Source: Nocardiopsis alba DSM 43377 | GTDB taxonomy: Bacteria; Actinomycetota; Actinomycetes; Streptosporangiales; Streptosporangiaceae | Length of the DNA: 64,000 nucleotides | NCBI RefSeq assembly: GCF_000341225.1 | Contig: NZ_ANAC01000010.1 | Location: forward strand, 372,001-436,000 | Direction: 5' to 3' | Shown: positions 33,704 to 41,909 of the stretch, one piece after another | Layout: the number at the start of each line of letters is the position of its first letter | Position numbering within the stretch: position 1 is the stretch's first letter | Made by a program: the position numbers and the translations under genes | The notes under the pieces: model-generated | Databases searched by the model: none | What the model was told of the DNA's origin: nothing | The model's input: the letters and a program-made list of their open reading frames with translations, nothing else

Positions 33704-33739
33704 CTGGGGCCTCCTCCTGCCGGTCTCGGAGGAGGCCGG

Positions 33740-33774
33740 ACCATGGGGCCGGGGTGCAGGTCCAGCCCCATGGT
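33740..33774 (-). terminator. Hairpin downstream of gcl
   Basis: ACCATGGGG at 33740-33748 pairs with CCCCATGGT at 33766-33774, about 18 bases beyond the gcl stop on the minus strand. Confidence 0.6.
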
Positions 33775-33791
33775 GGTTCAGTGGATCGGGA

Positions 33792-35507
33792 TCAGGCCTC
33801 CGGCAGCGGCTCGAACTCCTTGACCGCGTCGATGGCCGGGCCGTGCGGCGTGTTGGCCTCGCGCTCGATCATGATCTCGACCAACACCGGACGAGAGGTG
33901 GCCTTGGCCTCCTTGCGGGCCCACTCCAGGCTGTCCCGGATCTCGGAGGGCTCCCAGACGCGACGCCCGGAGCAGCCGTAGGCCTCCATGAGCTTGACGT
34001 TGTCGGTGCCGTACTCGTCGTAGTGGATGTCCACCTGGTAGTTCATGTCGAACGGGATCGACGCCTGACGGATCAGGCCCAGGTACTCGTTGTTGAGCAT
34101 GATGATGACGTAGGGAACGTCGTACTGGGCGGCGACGGCCAGTTCCTCGACCATGTACTGGAAGCCGTAGTCGCCGACGATGCCCACGACCTCGGCGTCG
34201 GGGTCGGTGTTCTTGAGCGCCTTCTTGACACCGATGGCGGCGGGGATCTCCCAGCCGAGCGGGCCGGCCTGACCACAGATCTGGTAGTGGCGCGGCTTGT
34301 AGGCCTTCTGGTGCTGGCCGCCCCAGATCTGGTAGAGGCCGATCGCGGTGACGAAGTAGGTGTCCTCGTCGAAGACCTCGTTGATCTCCTTGTAGACGCG
34401 CGGCGCCTTGACCGGGACGCTGTCGAAGTCCTCACGACGGGTCAGGGTGGTCTTGAGCTCGCCGACGCGGGAGATCCACGACTCGACCCGAGCCTTGGCG
34501 TTCCGGCGCTTGGCGGCGTTCAGCAGTTCCTGGAGGAACAGCTTGGCGTCGGAGACCACGCCCAGGTCCGGCTCGAAGACACGGCCGATCTGGGTGGCCT
34601 CGATGTCGACGTGGATGAACTTGCGCTCACCGCGGTAGACGTCGATCTGGCCGGTGTGGCGGTCGGCGAAGCGCGCGCCCACGGCCAGGACCAGGTCCGA
34701 CTCCAGGAAGGAGGCGTTGCCGTAGCGCTGGGAGGTCTGGACACCGGTCATACCGGAGTACAGCGGGGAGTCCTCGTCGAAGGAACCCTTGCCCATGAGG
34801 GTGACCTGGACGGGCACCTGGAGGTAGTCGGCGAGCTCGCGCAGCTCGTCGGAGGCCTCGGCCAGGATCACGCCGCCGCCGGCGAGGATGAGCGGACGCT
34901 CGGCCTCCAGCAGCAGGTCGAGGGCCTTCTCGACGCGGGGCAGGTGCGGCTCGACCGTGTTGATCTTGAGCGCGGCGTCCAGCTCGGGGTCGTACTCGAT
35001 GACCTGCTGGGCGACGTCCAGCGGAATGTCGATCAGGACGGGGCCGGGACGACCCTCTTGGGCGATCCGGAAGGCCTCGCGGAAGATCCACGGAGCGGTC
35101 GCGGCCTCCTTGATCTGGACGGCCCACTTGGTGACGGGCTTGGCGATCTCGACGATGTCGACCGCCTGGAAGCCCTCCTTGTCGAGCAGGTCGGTGCGCT
35201 GCTGACCGGTGATGCACACGATCGGGACCGAGTCCGCGATGGCGGTGTACAGACCGGTGATCATGTTGGTGCCGGCGGGACCGGAGGTACCGATCGCCAC
35301 ACCGACCTTGCCGGTGGTGCGCGACCAACCGTCGGCCATGTGGGTGGCGCCCTCTTCGTGGCGGACGGTCAGGTGCTCGATGCCGCCGACGTCCTCCATC
35401 GCCTTGTAGAGCGGCAGGATCGCCGCGCCGGGGCAACCGAAGGCGGTGTCGACGCCTTCGTCCTTGAGGACCTCCACGACCGCGTTCATCGCGGGCATTT
35501 TCGCCAT
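33792..35507 (-). CDS. gcl: Glyoxylate carboligase (tartronate-semialdehyde synthase)
   Basis: 571 residues, a ThDP enzyme joining two glyoxylates into tartronate semialdehyde and CO2. The N-terminal domain has GVDTAFGCPGAAILPLY and VRHEEGATHMADG. In Gcl the usual catalytic Glu of ThDP enzymes is replaced, and the segment here (DTAFGCPGAAI) fits Gcl rather than acetolactate synthase. The C-terminal ThDP motif is GDYGFQYMVEEL...NNEYLG. GAAGGG precedes the ATG at 35507. It is third in hyi-glxR-gcl and handles glyoxylate from ureidoglycolate. Confidence 0.95.
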   Translation of the reverse strand: MAKMPAMNAVVEVLKDEGVDTAFGCPGAAILPLYKAMEDVGGIEHLTVRHEEGATHMADGWSRTTGKVGVAIGTSGPAGTNMITGLYTAIADSVPIVCITGQQRTDLLDKEGFQAVDIVEIAKPVTKWAVQIKEAATAPWIFREAFRIAQEGRPGPVLIDIPLDVAQQVIEYDPELDAALKINTVEPHLPRVEKALDLLLEAERPLILAGGGVILAEASDELRELADYLQVPVQVTLMGKGSFDEDSPLYSGMTGVQTSQRYGNASFLESDLVLAVGARFADRHTGQIDVYRGERKFIHVDIEATQIGRVFEPDLGVVSDAKLFLQELLNAAKRRNAKARVESWISRVGELKTTLTRREDFDSVPVKAPRVYKEINEVFDEDTYFVTAIGLYQIWGGQHQKAYKPRHYQICGQAGPLGWEIPAAIGVKKALKNTDPDAEVVGIVGDYGFQYMVEELAVAAQYDVPYVIIMLNNEYLGLIRQASIPFDMNYQVDIHYDEYGTDNVKLMEAYGCSGRRVWEPSEIRDSLEWARKEAKATSRPVLVEIMIEREANTPHGPAIDAVKEFEPLPEA

Positions 35508-35687
35508 GGGTGCGAACCCTTCAGTGCTGGGGTGTCCGGTGCGCCGGGGACGACCGTGTTCGATCGGTCGCCCCCGGCCCGGAGAAACAGGTGCCAGGGG
35601 TGGGGCGGCGTGTTCGCCGGCCTCCCGGGTGGGCCAACACCCGGGGGCGAGACGACGCCCCGGTCATACGGTGTGCGGTCGCGGTGA
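35508..35687 (-). other. glxR-gcl spacer with a hairpin and repeated words
   Basis: A perfect hairpin, CCCGGGTG at 35624-35631 with CACCCGGG at 35638-35645 and loop GGCCAA, lies in the 180-base gap. The words AACCCTTCAGTGCT (35515-35528), GGCCAACACCCGGG (35632-35645) and GGTCATACGG (35662-35671) also occur at 31956, 32010 and 31975. The hairpin may attenuate or punctuate transcription between glxR and gcl. Confidence 0.5.
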
Positions 35688-36575
35688 CTACTCGCCGCGG
35701 CCGGAGAGCTGCTCGACGATCTTGAGGAGCGCCGAGTGGTCGAGGCCGCCGTGCCCCTGGTTCTTGAGCGCGGCGACGTTCTGGGCGACCTGGGCACCGA
35801 GCGGCACCGCTACGCCGGCGGCGTGGGCGGAGTCGGTGACGATGCGCATGTCCTTGTCGTGCAGGGCGATCCGGAAGCCCGGGGTGAAGTTGCGCTCGCG
35901 CATCCCCTTGCCCTTGCGCTGGAGGACGGTGCTGCCGGCGAGACCGCCGCCGAGGACCTCCAGGCCGGACTCGGTGTCCACACCGTGGGCCTCCAGGAAC
36001 ACCAGGGCCTCGGCGAGGAGCTGGATGTTGCCGGCCACGATGAGCTGGTTGGCGGCCTTGACCGTCTGACCGGAGCCGCTGGGGCCGACCAGGACGGGGG
36101 TGGTGCCCAGGACGTCGAAGACCGGACGGGCCGCGTCGAAGTCCTCCTGGGAACCGCCGACCATGATCGAGAGCTTGGCCTCGATGGCACCGGCCTCGCC
36201 GCCGCTGACCGGGGCGTCCAGGACACGGAAGCCGCGCTCGGCGCCGATGCCGGCGACGGAACGGGCGACGTCCGGGCGGATCGTGCTCATGTCGATGACG
36301 AGCGTGCCGGGCTTGGCGTTCTCGAAGACGCCGCCCTCACCGGCCAGCACGGCCTCGACGTCCGGGGAGTCCGGGACCATCGTGATGACGACCTCGGCGT
36401 CGGCCACGGCCTCGGCGATGCTGCCACCGCGCAGACCGCCCTCGGCGACCAGGGAGTCGACACGCTGGGGGCTGCGGTTGAAGCCGGTGACGGTGTGACC
36501 GGCGCGGACGAGGTTGACGGCCATGGGCAGACCCATGATGCCGAGGCCGATGAAGGCGATCTTCTTCGCGGACAT
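35688..36575 (-). CDS. glxR: 2-hydroxy-3-oxopropionate (tartronate semialdehyde) reductase
   Basis: 295 residues of the beta-hydroxyacid dehydrogenase family. The Rossmann start FIGLGIMGLPMAVNLVRAGH carries the dinucleotide site, with the NADP/NAD choice set by FNRSPQ. The substrate block DAPVSGGEAGAIEAKLSIMVGG and the catalytic Lys in GQTVKAANQLIVAGN follow. It reduces tartronate semialdehyde from Gcl to glycerate. It lies between hyi and gcl in the same direction, completing the glycerate pathway. Confidence 0.95.
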   Translation of the reverse strand: MSAKKIAFIGLGIMGLPMAVNLVRAGHTVTGFNRSPQRVDSLVAEGGLRGGSIAEAVADAEVVITMVPDSPDVEAVLAGEGGVFENAKPGTLVIDMSTIRPDVARSVAGIGAERGFRVLDAPVSGGEAGAIEAKLSIMVGGSQEDFDAARPVFDVLGTTPVLVGPSGSGQTVKAANQLIVAGNIQLLAEALVFLEAHGVDTESGLEVLGGGLAGSTVLQRKGKGMRERNFTPGFRIALHDKDMRIVTDSAHAAGVAVPLGAQVAQNVAALKNQGHGGLDHSALLKIVEQLSGRGE

Positions 36576-36705
36576 GGCGGAGTCCTTGTCTGTCTGTCGG
36601 TACGCCCGGTGGCGTGTCTCGCACCGGACTCTGTGTGGCTTGGAAGCCTCGGGTACACCGGATCTTCGCAGTGCACCCGAGGCGGTCGGGCGGCCGGGCC
36701 GCGCG

Positions 36706-37503
36706 TCAGCGCAGCCAGCCGAAGCTCTCGGTGGTGGGGACGGTGGGCTTGTACTCCAGGCCCACCAGGCCCTGGTAGCCGCCGGCCTGGGAGGCGCTCA
36801 GCAGCTCGTCGATGGCGAGGTCGCCGGTGCCGGGCTCGCCGCGGCCGGGGGCGTCGGCGATCTGGATGTGACCGAAGGACGCGGCGTGCTCACGGACCAC
36901 GGCGGCGACGTCGTCGCCGTTGACGGCCAGGTGGAAGAAGTCGGCGAGGAGCGCGACGTTCGCGGCGCCGGCCTCCTTGGCCTTGGCGACGAAGGCGAGC
37001 CCTTCCTCGGCGGTCTTGAAGGGGTAGTCCTCGGAGCCGCTGATCGGCTCGATGAGGACGGTGCCGCCGACCTTGGCGACGCCTTCGGCCGCGGCGAGGG
37101 TGTTCTCCAGGGCGATCCGGTCCTGCTCGGCCGGGTCGACGCCCTCCTGCCGCAGGCCGTAGAGGGCGTTGAAGCCGGTGGTCCCGGTGCGCTCGGCGAT
37201 ACCGACGACCACGTCGATGTTGGCGCGGAACTCGGCGGCGCGGTCGGGGTGGGAGAGCACGCCGCGGTCCGGACCCGGGAGCCGGCCGGCGAAGAAGTTC
37301 AGGCCGGTGAGTCGGACGTCCGCCTTCTCGATGGCGCCGACGAAGGCGTCGACCTCGGCCTGGGCGGGCGTGGCGCTCTCGAAGGGCCACCAGAACTCGA
37401 CGGCGTGGAAGCCCGCGTCCCGTGCGGCCTGGGGGCGCTCGTTGACGGGGAGCTCGGTGAACAGCAGGGAGCAGTTCACCGTGTACCCGAGTGTGTGGCT
37501 CAT
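36706..37503 (-). CDS. hyi: Hydroxypyruvate isomerase
   Basis: 265 residues, an AP-endonuclease-2 type TIM barrel. It interconverts hydroxypyruvate and tartronate semialdehyde. Family blocks: NCSLLFTELPVNERPQAA, FHAVEFWWPFE, LTGLNFFAGR, the metal Glu in VLIEPISGSEDYPF, LLADFFHLAVNGDD and HIQIADAPGRGEPGTG. GGAGG precedes ATG at 37503 at good spacing. First gene of the hyi-glxR-gcl unit; a pair of candidate AllR-type sites lies directly upstream at 37524-37559. Confidence 0.94.
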   Translation of the reverse strand: MSHTLGYTVNCSLLFTELPVNERPQAARDAGFHAVEFWWPFESATPAQAEVDAFVGAIEKADVRLTGLNFFAGRLPGPDRGVLSHPDRAAEFRANIDVVVGIAERTGTTGFNALYGLRQEGVDPAEQDRIALENTLAAAEGVAKVGGTVLIEPISGSEDYPFKTAEEGLAFVAKAKEAGAANVALLADFFHLAVNGDDVAAVVREHAASFGHIQIADAPGRGEPGTGDLAIDELLSASQAGGYQGLVGLEYKPTVPTTESFGWLR

Positions 37504-37523
37504 GCGTTGCCTCCAGCAGCTAC

Positions 37524-37559
37524 TTCCACATTGCGGAAATCAGATTTCGCTTTAAGGAA
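37524..37559. promoter_or_regulatory. Paired AllR-type operator upstream of hyi
   Basis: TTCCACATTGCGGAA at 37524-37538 and TTTCGCTTTAAGGAA at 37545-37559, start-to-start spacing 21 bp. Both follow the consensus TTYCG-N5-CGGAA found at two further promoters. They lie 20-56 bases before the hyi start, so binding would block the hyi-glxR-gcl promoter. Confidence 0.68.
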
Positions 37560-37779
37560 TGATCTGAGTGTGCGCTGAGCCACCGCCCCTTGTCAACCAC
37601 TCCGGTCCGCTCACTTTGAACGGAGTGTGACCTCATGTGCCCCAAGCACACCACCAGCCTCGGAAGCCGACGTGAACTTCACTACTTCTTGCGCCGAGGT
37701 CACAGATTTCGGAGTTTTTCGCAGGATGCCCCTTGCGAGTGTTGACAAGGTCACACTGGCATGAACTAGAGTCCCCCCA

Positions 37780-37815
37780 ATCCGTAATACGGAATCCGCA
37801 ATCTGCTCTACGAAA
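37780..37815. promoter_or_regulatory. Paired AllR-type operator upstream of uraD
   Basis: ATCCGTAATACGGAA at 37780-37794 and ATCTGCTCTACGAAA at 37801-37815 are reverse-strand copies of the same 15-bp motif, again 21 bp apart. The second ends 23 bases before the uraD ATG. Confidence 0.66.
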
Positions 37816-37838
37816 TGCACGGAGCCACGGGAGTACAC

Positions 37839-38396
37839 ATGCCCGAGACCACCCCGGACGCGTCGGGGGCGGCCGTCCCCGACCCGGGACTGGCCCGCCT
37901 GAACCGGCTGTCCAAGGAGGAGCTGCGCACCGAACTCGCGCAGTGCCTCAACGTGGACCGCTGGGTGGAGGCGCTCGCCTCCGAAGCGCCCTTCGCCGAC
38001 AGGGAGACCCTGCTCGCCAGTGCCGACGGGCACGCCCGAGCGATCACCTCCGAAGAGGCCGCCACCGCCCTGGCCCGCCACCCCCGCATCGGGGAGAAGG
38101 CCGAGGGCGAGGACACCGAGTCCGCGTGGTCGCGCGGTGAACAGTCCGCGTTCGCGGCCGACACCGACGACGCCTCCGCTCGTGTCCAGCGGATCTTCAC
38201 CTTCGCCCAGGGCGAGTACGAAGGCCGCTTCGGCCAGATCTACCTCGTCTGCGCGAGCGGACGGACCGGCCGCGAACTCCTCGCCGACCTGGTCGCCCGT
38301 CTGGACAACGACACCGAGACCGAACTCTCCGTCGTCGGCGAGGAACTGCGCAAGATCGCCGGGCTGCGCCTGGTCAAACTCCTGGAGGCAGCATGA
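37839..38396 (+). CDS. uraD: OHCU decarboxylase
   Basis: 185 residues. It converts 2-oxo-4-hydroxy-4-carboxy-5-ureidoimidazoline to S-allantoin, the last step of urate oxidation. The all-helical fold is recognisable from LNRLSKEELRTELAQCLNV and the active-site HPRIGEKAEGEDTESAWSRGEQS pattern, then FTFAQGEYEGRFGQIYLVCASGR. ATG at 37839 has GGGAG five bases upstream and is preferred over ATG at 37815. Its stop overlaps the next start (ATGA). Confidence 0.94.
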   Translation: MPETTPDASGAAVPDPGLARLNRLSKEELRTELAQCLNVDRWVEALASEAPFADRETLLASADGHARAITSEEAATALARHPRIGEKAEGEDTESAWSRGEQSAFAADTDDASARVQRIFTFAQGEYEGRFGQIYLVCASGRTGRELLADLVARLDNDTETELSVVGEELRKIAGLRLVKLLEAA

Positions 38397-38737
38397 GCCA
38401 CGTGACCACACACGTCCTCGACGCCGCGCTGGGCAGCCCCGCCCGCGACGTCCCCGTCCGCCTGGAGGCCGCCGCCGACCGCGAGCGCACCTCGTGGAAG
38501 CCGGTCGCCGAGGGCCGCACCAACGATGACGGCCGTGTCCCCGACTTCGGACCCGAGCGGCTTCAGGCCGGGTACTACCGGGTCGTGTTCGACACCGAGG
38601 CCTACTTCACCGCGACCGGGCAGAAGGGGTTCTACCCCGAGGTCACCATCGTGTTCGACCTCGCCGACGAGGACTCGCACTACCACGTGCCGCTCCTCCT
38701 GAGCCCGTTCGCCTACTCGACCTACCGGGGCTCCTAG
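38393..38737 (+). CDS. uraH: 5-hydroxyisourate hydrolase (transthyretin-like)
   Basis: 114 residues. It hydrolyses 5-hydroxyisourate, the uricase product, to OHCU. The hallmarks are the N-terminal HVLDAALGSPA with the first active-site His, the TNDDGRVPDF region, HYHVPLLLSPFAYSTYRGS at the end and the C-terminal tetrapeptide YRGS that defines HIU hydrolases against transthyretin. Coupled to uraD by ATGA at 38393-38396. Confidence 0.95.
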   Translation: MSHVTTHVLDAALGSPARDVPVRLEAAADRERTSWKPVAEGRTNDDGRVPDFGPERLQAGYYRVVFDTEAYFTATGQKGFYPEVTIVFDLADEDSHYHVPLLLSPFAYSTYRGS

Positions 38738-38984
38738 CGGTACGGACGCCCCACGGGACCTGGCTCACCCCGTGACCGGCGTCCTCCCGCCCCGGTGAAA
38801 GCGACATCCGGACCAAGGAGGAGATCCAGGCAGAACACCCGACCCCAGTCCCCCCACATCTTCGAGTGCGTGACAGGTCCTTCCGCATGACCACAGCGGT
38901 CCTCCCTCATACGCACACTGCGCAGGCCGAGGCACATGGCGGCGCAAGCGATGAAAAGAATCCACATGGATGGAGTTCACCCTG

Positions 38985-39881
38985 ATGGGCATCAAGCTCG
39001 GAGACAACCAGTACGGCAAGGCCGAGGTCCGTCTCGTCCACATCAACCGCGACACCGACGTCCACCGGATCAAGGACGTCAACGTCACCTCCCAGCTCCG
39101 CGGGGACCTGGAGGAAGTCCACACCATCGGTGACAACGGCACGTGTCTGCCGACCGACACCCAGAAGAACACCGTCTACGCCAAGGCCCGCGAGTGGGGC
39201 GGCGTCGGCGCGATCGAGGACTTCGCCCTGCGTCTGGCCCGCCACTTCGTGGACGAGCACGACTACGTGCACGGCGCCCGCCAGGAGATCGAGGAGTACT
39301 CCTGGGACCGGATCGACACCTCCAGCGGCCCGCACGACCACGCGTTCTCCCGCAACGGCGCCGAGACCCGCAACACCATCGTCAACAAGGACGGTGACAA
39401 GGAGTGGGTGGTCTCCGGATTCGAGGGCCTGACCGTCCTCAAGTCCACCGGCTCGGAGTTCCACGGCTTCCCCAAGACCCGGTACACGACTCTTCAGGAG
39501 ACCACCGACCGGATCCTGGCCACCGACGTCGCCGCCCGCTGGCGCTACGTCGGCACCGACCACGACTTCGACAAGACCTACGCCTCCGTGCGCGCGCTGT
39601 GCCTCGAGGCCTTCGCCGAGACCCACAGCCTCGCCCTCCAGCAGACGCTGTACGCGATGGGCAAGGCCGTCCTGGAGGCCCACCCGGAGATCGCGGAGAT
39701 CCGCTTCTCCATGCCCAACAAGCACCACTTCCTCGTGGACCTGTCCTCGTTCGACCTGGACAACCCGAACGAGGTCTTCTTCGCCGCCGACCGGCCCTAC
39801 GGCAAGATCGAGGCCGTCGTCCAGCGTGACGACGCCCCCGAGGCCGGCGACGCCTGGAAGACCGTCCCGGGCTTCCTCTAA
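38985..39881 (+). CDS. Urate oxidase (uricase)
   Basis: 298 residues, two tunnelling-fold halves. It oxidises urate with O2 to 5-hydroxyisourate and peroxide without a cofactor. Blocks: LGDNQYGKAEVRLVHINRDTD with the active-site Lys/Thr region, TDTQKNTVYAKAREW (TDxxKN signature), GFEGLTVLKSTGSEFHGFP (substrate Phe), and SMPNKHHFLVDLSSF. ATG at 38985 is preferred because GGAG lies nine bases upstream and known uricases begin at this point; ATG at 38970 has no ribosome site. A 247-base gap separates it from uraH, so it may have its own promoter. Confidence 0.95.
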   Translation: MGIKLGDNQYGKAEVRLVHINRDTDVHRIKDVNVTSQLRGDLEEVHTIGDNGTCLPTDTQKNTVYAKAREWGGVGAIEDFALRLARHFVDEHDYVHGARQEIEEYSWDRIDTSSGPHDHAFSRNGAETRNTIVNKDGDKEWVVSGFEGLTVLKSTGSEFHGFPKTRYTTLQETTDRILATDVAARWRYVGTDHDFDKTYASVRALCLEAFAETHSLALQQTLYAMGKAVLEAHPEIAEIRFSMPNKHHFLVDLSSFDLDNPNEVFFAADRPYGKIEAVVQRDDAPEAGDAWKTVPGFL

Positions 39882-39947
39882 AGGACCCGTTCAGGGCACG
39901 TTCCCTCCCGGACCCCGCCGCGCGGGACCGAGGACCGAACGTCCCCC

Positions 39948-39973
39948 GTGGAACGGGCCGACACCCGTTCCAC
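39948..39973 (+). terminator. Terminator after uricase
   Basis: GTGGAACGGG at 39948-39957 pairs perfectly with 39964-39973 over a 6-base loop. Confidence 0.75.
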
Positions 39974-39984
39974 ACCTTCCTACT

Positions 39985-40014
39985 CCGGGGCCCGCGCGTG
40001 CGGCCGGGCCCCGG
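39985..40014 (+). terminator. Second hairpin after uricase
   Basis: CCGGGGCCCG at 39985-39994 pairs with CGGGCCCCGG at 40005-40014 over a 10-base loop, eleven bases after the first hairpin; probably a tandem terminator. Confidence 0.65.
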
Positions 40015-40250
40015 CTCCCGAACCGGAGTACACCTCCACGACCGAGGCCTGTCCCTCCTCGTGCGACACGCGTGTCCCGCCCGGGATCAATATCCGAGGT
40101 TCTCCTCGCCTGCCCGTCTTCATGGGCCCCACCGACCTCCGTCGTACTTCTTGAATCGGGTGTACCGAGGTCGGCGCGACATCAACGGATCCCCCGAATC
40201 CGAACCCAGGTCATCCCCTGACCGCCGATCGCAAAGGCTGGAAACTGGCC

Positions 40251-41765
40251 ATGTCGAACAGTCCGTCCGCGAAGGACTCGGCCACAACAACCGCCACGAC
40301 CCCCGCTCGCCCCGAGGACGAGAAGCTGCCCGCGCGGCTTCTGCTCGTCTACGGACTCCAGCACATTCTCACCATGTACGCCGGTGCGGTGGCACCGGCA
40401 CTCGTAGTAGGCGCCGCCGCTGGGCTCGCGAACGACCCCGCCGCCATGGGAATCCTCGTCAGCGGTGCGCTTCTCGTGGCGGGTATCGCCACTCTTCTCC
40501 AGACCGTGGGACACCGCCGACTCGGCGCGCAGCTGCCGATCGTGGTCGGCACCTCCTTCGTCCCCGTCAGCGCCATCACCGCCCTGGCCGCCGGTCAGGG
40601 CGGTGAGAACCTGCCCATCGCCTTCGGCGCCTCGATGGCCGCCGGTGTCTTCGGGCTCATCCTGACCCCCTTCTTCGGTCAGCTCATCCGCTTCTTCCCC
40701 CCGATCGTCACCGGAACGATCATCACCGTGATCGGCATCAGCCTGATGCCGGTGGCCGCCCGCTGGATCATGGACGGGTCGACCACCACGTTCAACGGTG
40801 AGCAGGTCGACGCCGCTCCGATGGCCAACCTGGGTCTGGCCGGCCTGACCCTCGCCGTCATCCTCATCGGTTCTCGACTCTTCCCGGGCATCTGGGGTCG
40901 TCTGTCGATCCTTCTCGGTCTGCTCGTCGGCACCCTCGTCTCGATCCCGCTGGGCATGGCCGACTTCAGCCGTGTCGGCGAGGCCGACATCGTGTTCAAC
41001 CCGGCCTCGGTGTTCTACTTCGGTGCCCCGCAGTTCCAGGTCACCGCGATCATCACCATGTGCATCATCATGCTGGTGGTGCTCACCGAGGGCGCGTCCC
41101 ACATCATCGCGGTCGGTGAGATCACCGGCACCAAGATCGACGCCAAGCGCATCTCGGCCGGTCTGCGCGCCGACGTGAGCGGTTCGATCATCGGTCCGAT
41201 CTTCAGCGCCACCCCGACCAGCTCCTTCGCCCAGAACATCGGTCTGCTGGCCCTGACCGGTATCCGCAGCCGCTACGTGGTCGCCACCGGCGCCGCCATC
41301 CTTCTCGCCCTGGGCATGTTCCCCGTGCTCGGTGGCGTGATGGCCGCCATCCCGACCCCCGTGCTGGGCGGTGCCGGTCTGGTGCTGTTCGGCAGCGTCG
41401 CCTCCAGCGGTGTGAAGACGCTGGCCAAGGTGGACTTCACCAACAACCTCAACCTGATCCTGGTGGCGTCCTCGATCGGTGTGGCCATCATCCCGCTGGC
41501 CTACCCGACCTTCTACGCCTTCCTGCCCGAGTCGGTCGAGCTCATCGCCCACTCGGGCATCATCGGTGCCGCGATCGTGTCGATCCTGTTGAACATCTGC
41601 TTCAACGTGATCGGTCGACCGGCCTCCGGTACGCCCGCCGACATCGACCAGGCCGACATCGGTACCGCCGGCCCCGGTGAGGCCAAGTACACCGATCAAG
41701 CCGGAGCCACCTACCGGAGCAGCGACTCCGACCGTCCCGAGGCCGACCGGACCCCCGGCCGGTAG
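40251..41765 (+). CDS. NCS2 family purine (urate/xanthine) permease
   Basis: 504 residues with about 12-14 membrane helices. The NCS2 fold is marked by LLLVYGLQHILTMYAGAVAPALVVG, GTSFVPVSAI, LTEGASHIIAVGEITG (the substrate-binding helix Glu) and the signature QNIGLLALTGIRSRYV. The hydrophilic C-terminal tail is about 55 residues. NCS2 carriers of this branch import xanthine, urate or uracil with a cation; location in a urate operon favours urate or xanthine. ATG at 40251 has a weak GG-rich site. It has its own terminators. Confidence 0.93.
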   Translation: MSNSPSAKDSATTTATTPARPEDEKLPARLLLVYGLQHILTMYAGAVAPALVVGAAAGLANDPAAMGILVSGALLVAGIATLLQTVGHRRLGAQLPIVVGTSFVPVSAITALAAGQGGENLPIAFGASMAAGVFGLILTPFFGQLIRFFPPIVTGTIITVIGISLMPVAARWIMDGSTTTFNGEQVDAAPMANLGLAGLTLAVILIGSRLFPGIWGRLSILLGLLVGTLVSIPLGMADFSRVGEADIVFNPASVFYFGAPQFQVTAIITMCIIMLVVLTEGASHIIAVGEITGTKIDAKRISAGLRADVSGSIIGPIFSATPTSSFAQNIGLLALTGIRSRYVVATGAAILLALGMFPVLGGVMAAIPTPVLGGAGLVLFGSVASSGVKTLAKVDFTNNLNLILVASSIGVAIIPLAYPTFYAFLPESVELIAHSGIIGAAIVSILLNICFNVIGRPASGTPADIDQADIGTAGPGEAKYTDQAGATYRSSDSDRPEADRTPGR

Positions 41766-41774
41766 ACCGAGAAC

Positions 41775-41799
41775 GTCCGGGCGGCGAACCCGCCCGGAC
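41775..41799 (+). terminator. Terminator after the permease
   Basis: GTCCGGGCGG at 41775-41784 pairs perfectly with 41790-41799 over CGAAC. Confidence 0.8.
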
Positions 41800-41821
41800 C
41801 TTCGGGGCCTCCCCCTCTCAT

Positions 41822-41850
41822 GGCGGGCGCACGGTGACCGTGCGCCCGCC
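41822..41850. terminator. Second hairpin between permease and LysR gene
   Basis: A 14-bp inverted repeat, 41822-41835 with 41837-41850, followed by CTTCGTTCTC. It lies 47 bases before the LysR ribosome site and would insulate it. Confidence 0.65.
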
Positions 41851-41909
41851 CTTCGTTCTCGGAACCGTTTCGAGCACGCCACCGAATCCGTTAAGCGGAG
41901 GTGAATGGT

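Larger units (their letters stand above)
37504..37838. other. Divergent control region of the glyoxylate and urate operons
   Basis: No gene in these 335 bases. Each end carries a pair of 15-bp operator-like sites, described separately. The centre (37600-37760) is AT-richer than its surroundings and includes TTGACA at 37742-37747, a possible -35 for the rightward uraD promoter. Confidence 0.6.
39882..40250. other. Spacer between uricase and the permease
   Basis: No gene. Two strong hairpins lie at 39948-39973 and 39985-40014. The remaining 235 bases should hold the permease promoter; TTGAAT at 40151-40156 is a possible -35, but no -10 stands out. No copy of the AllR-type site was seen. Confidence 0.45.

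Noticed and set aside
33792-35507. Acetolactate synthase as the identity of gcl
   Set aside because: The family is close, but position after hyi and glxR and the N-terminal AFGCPGAAILP region fit glyoxylate carboligase.
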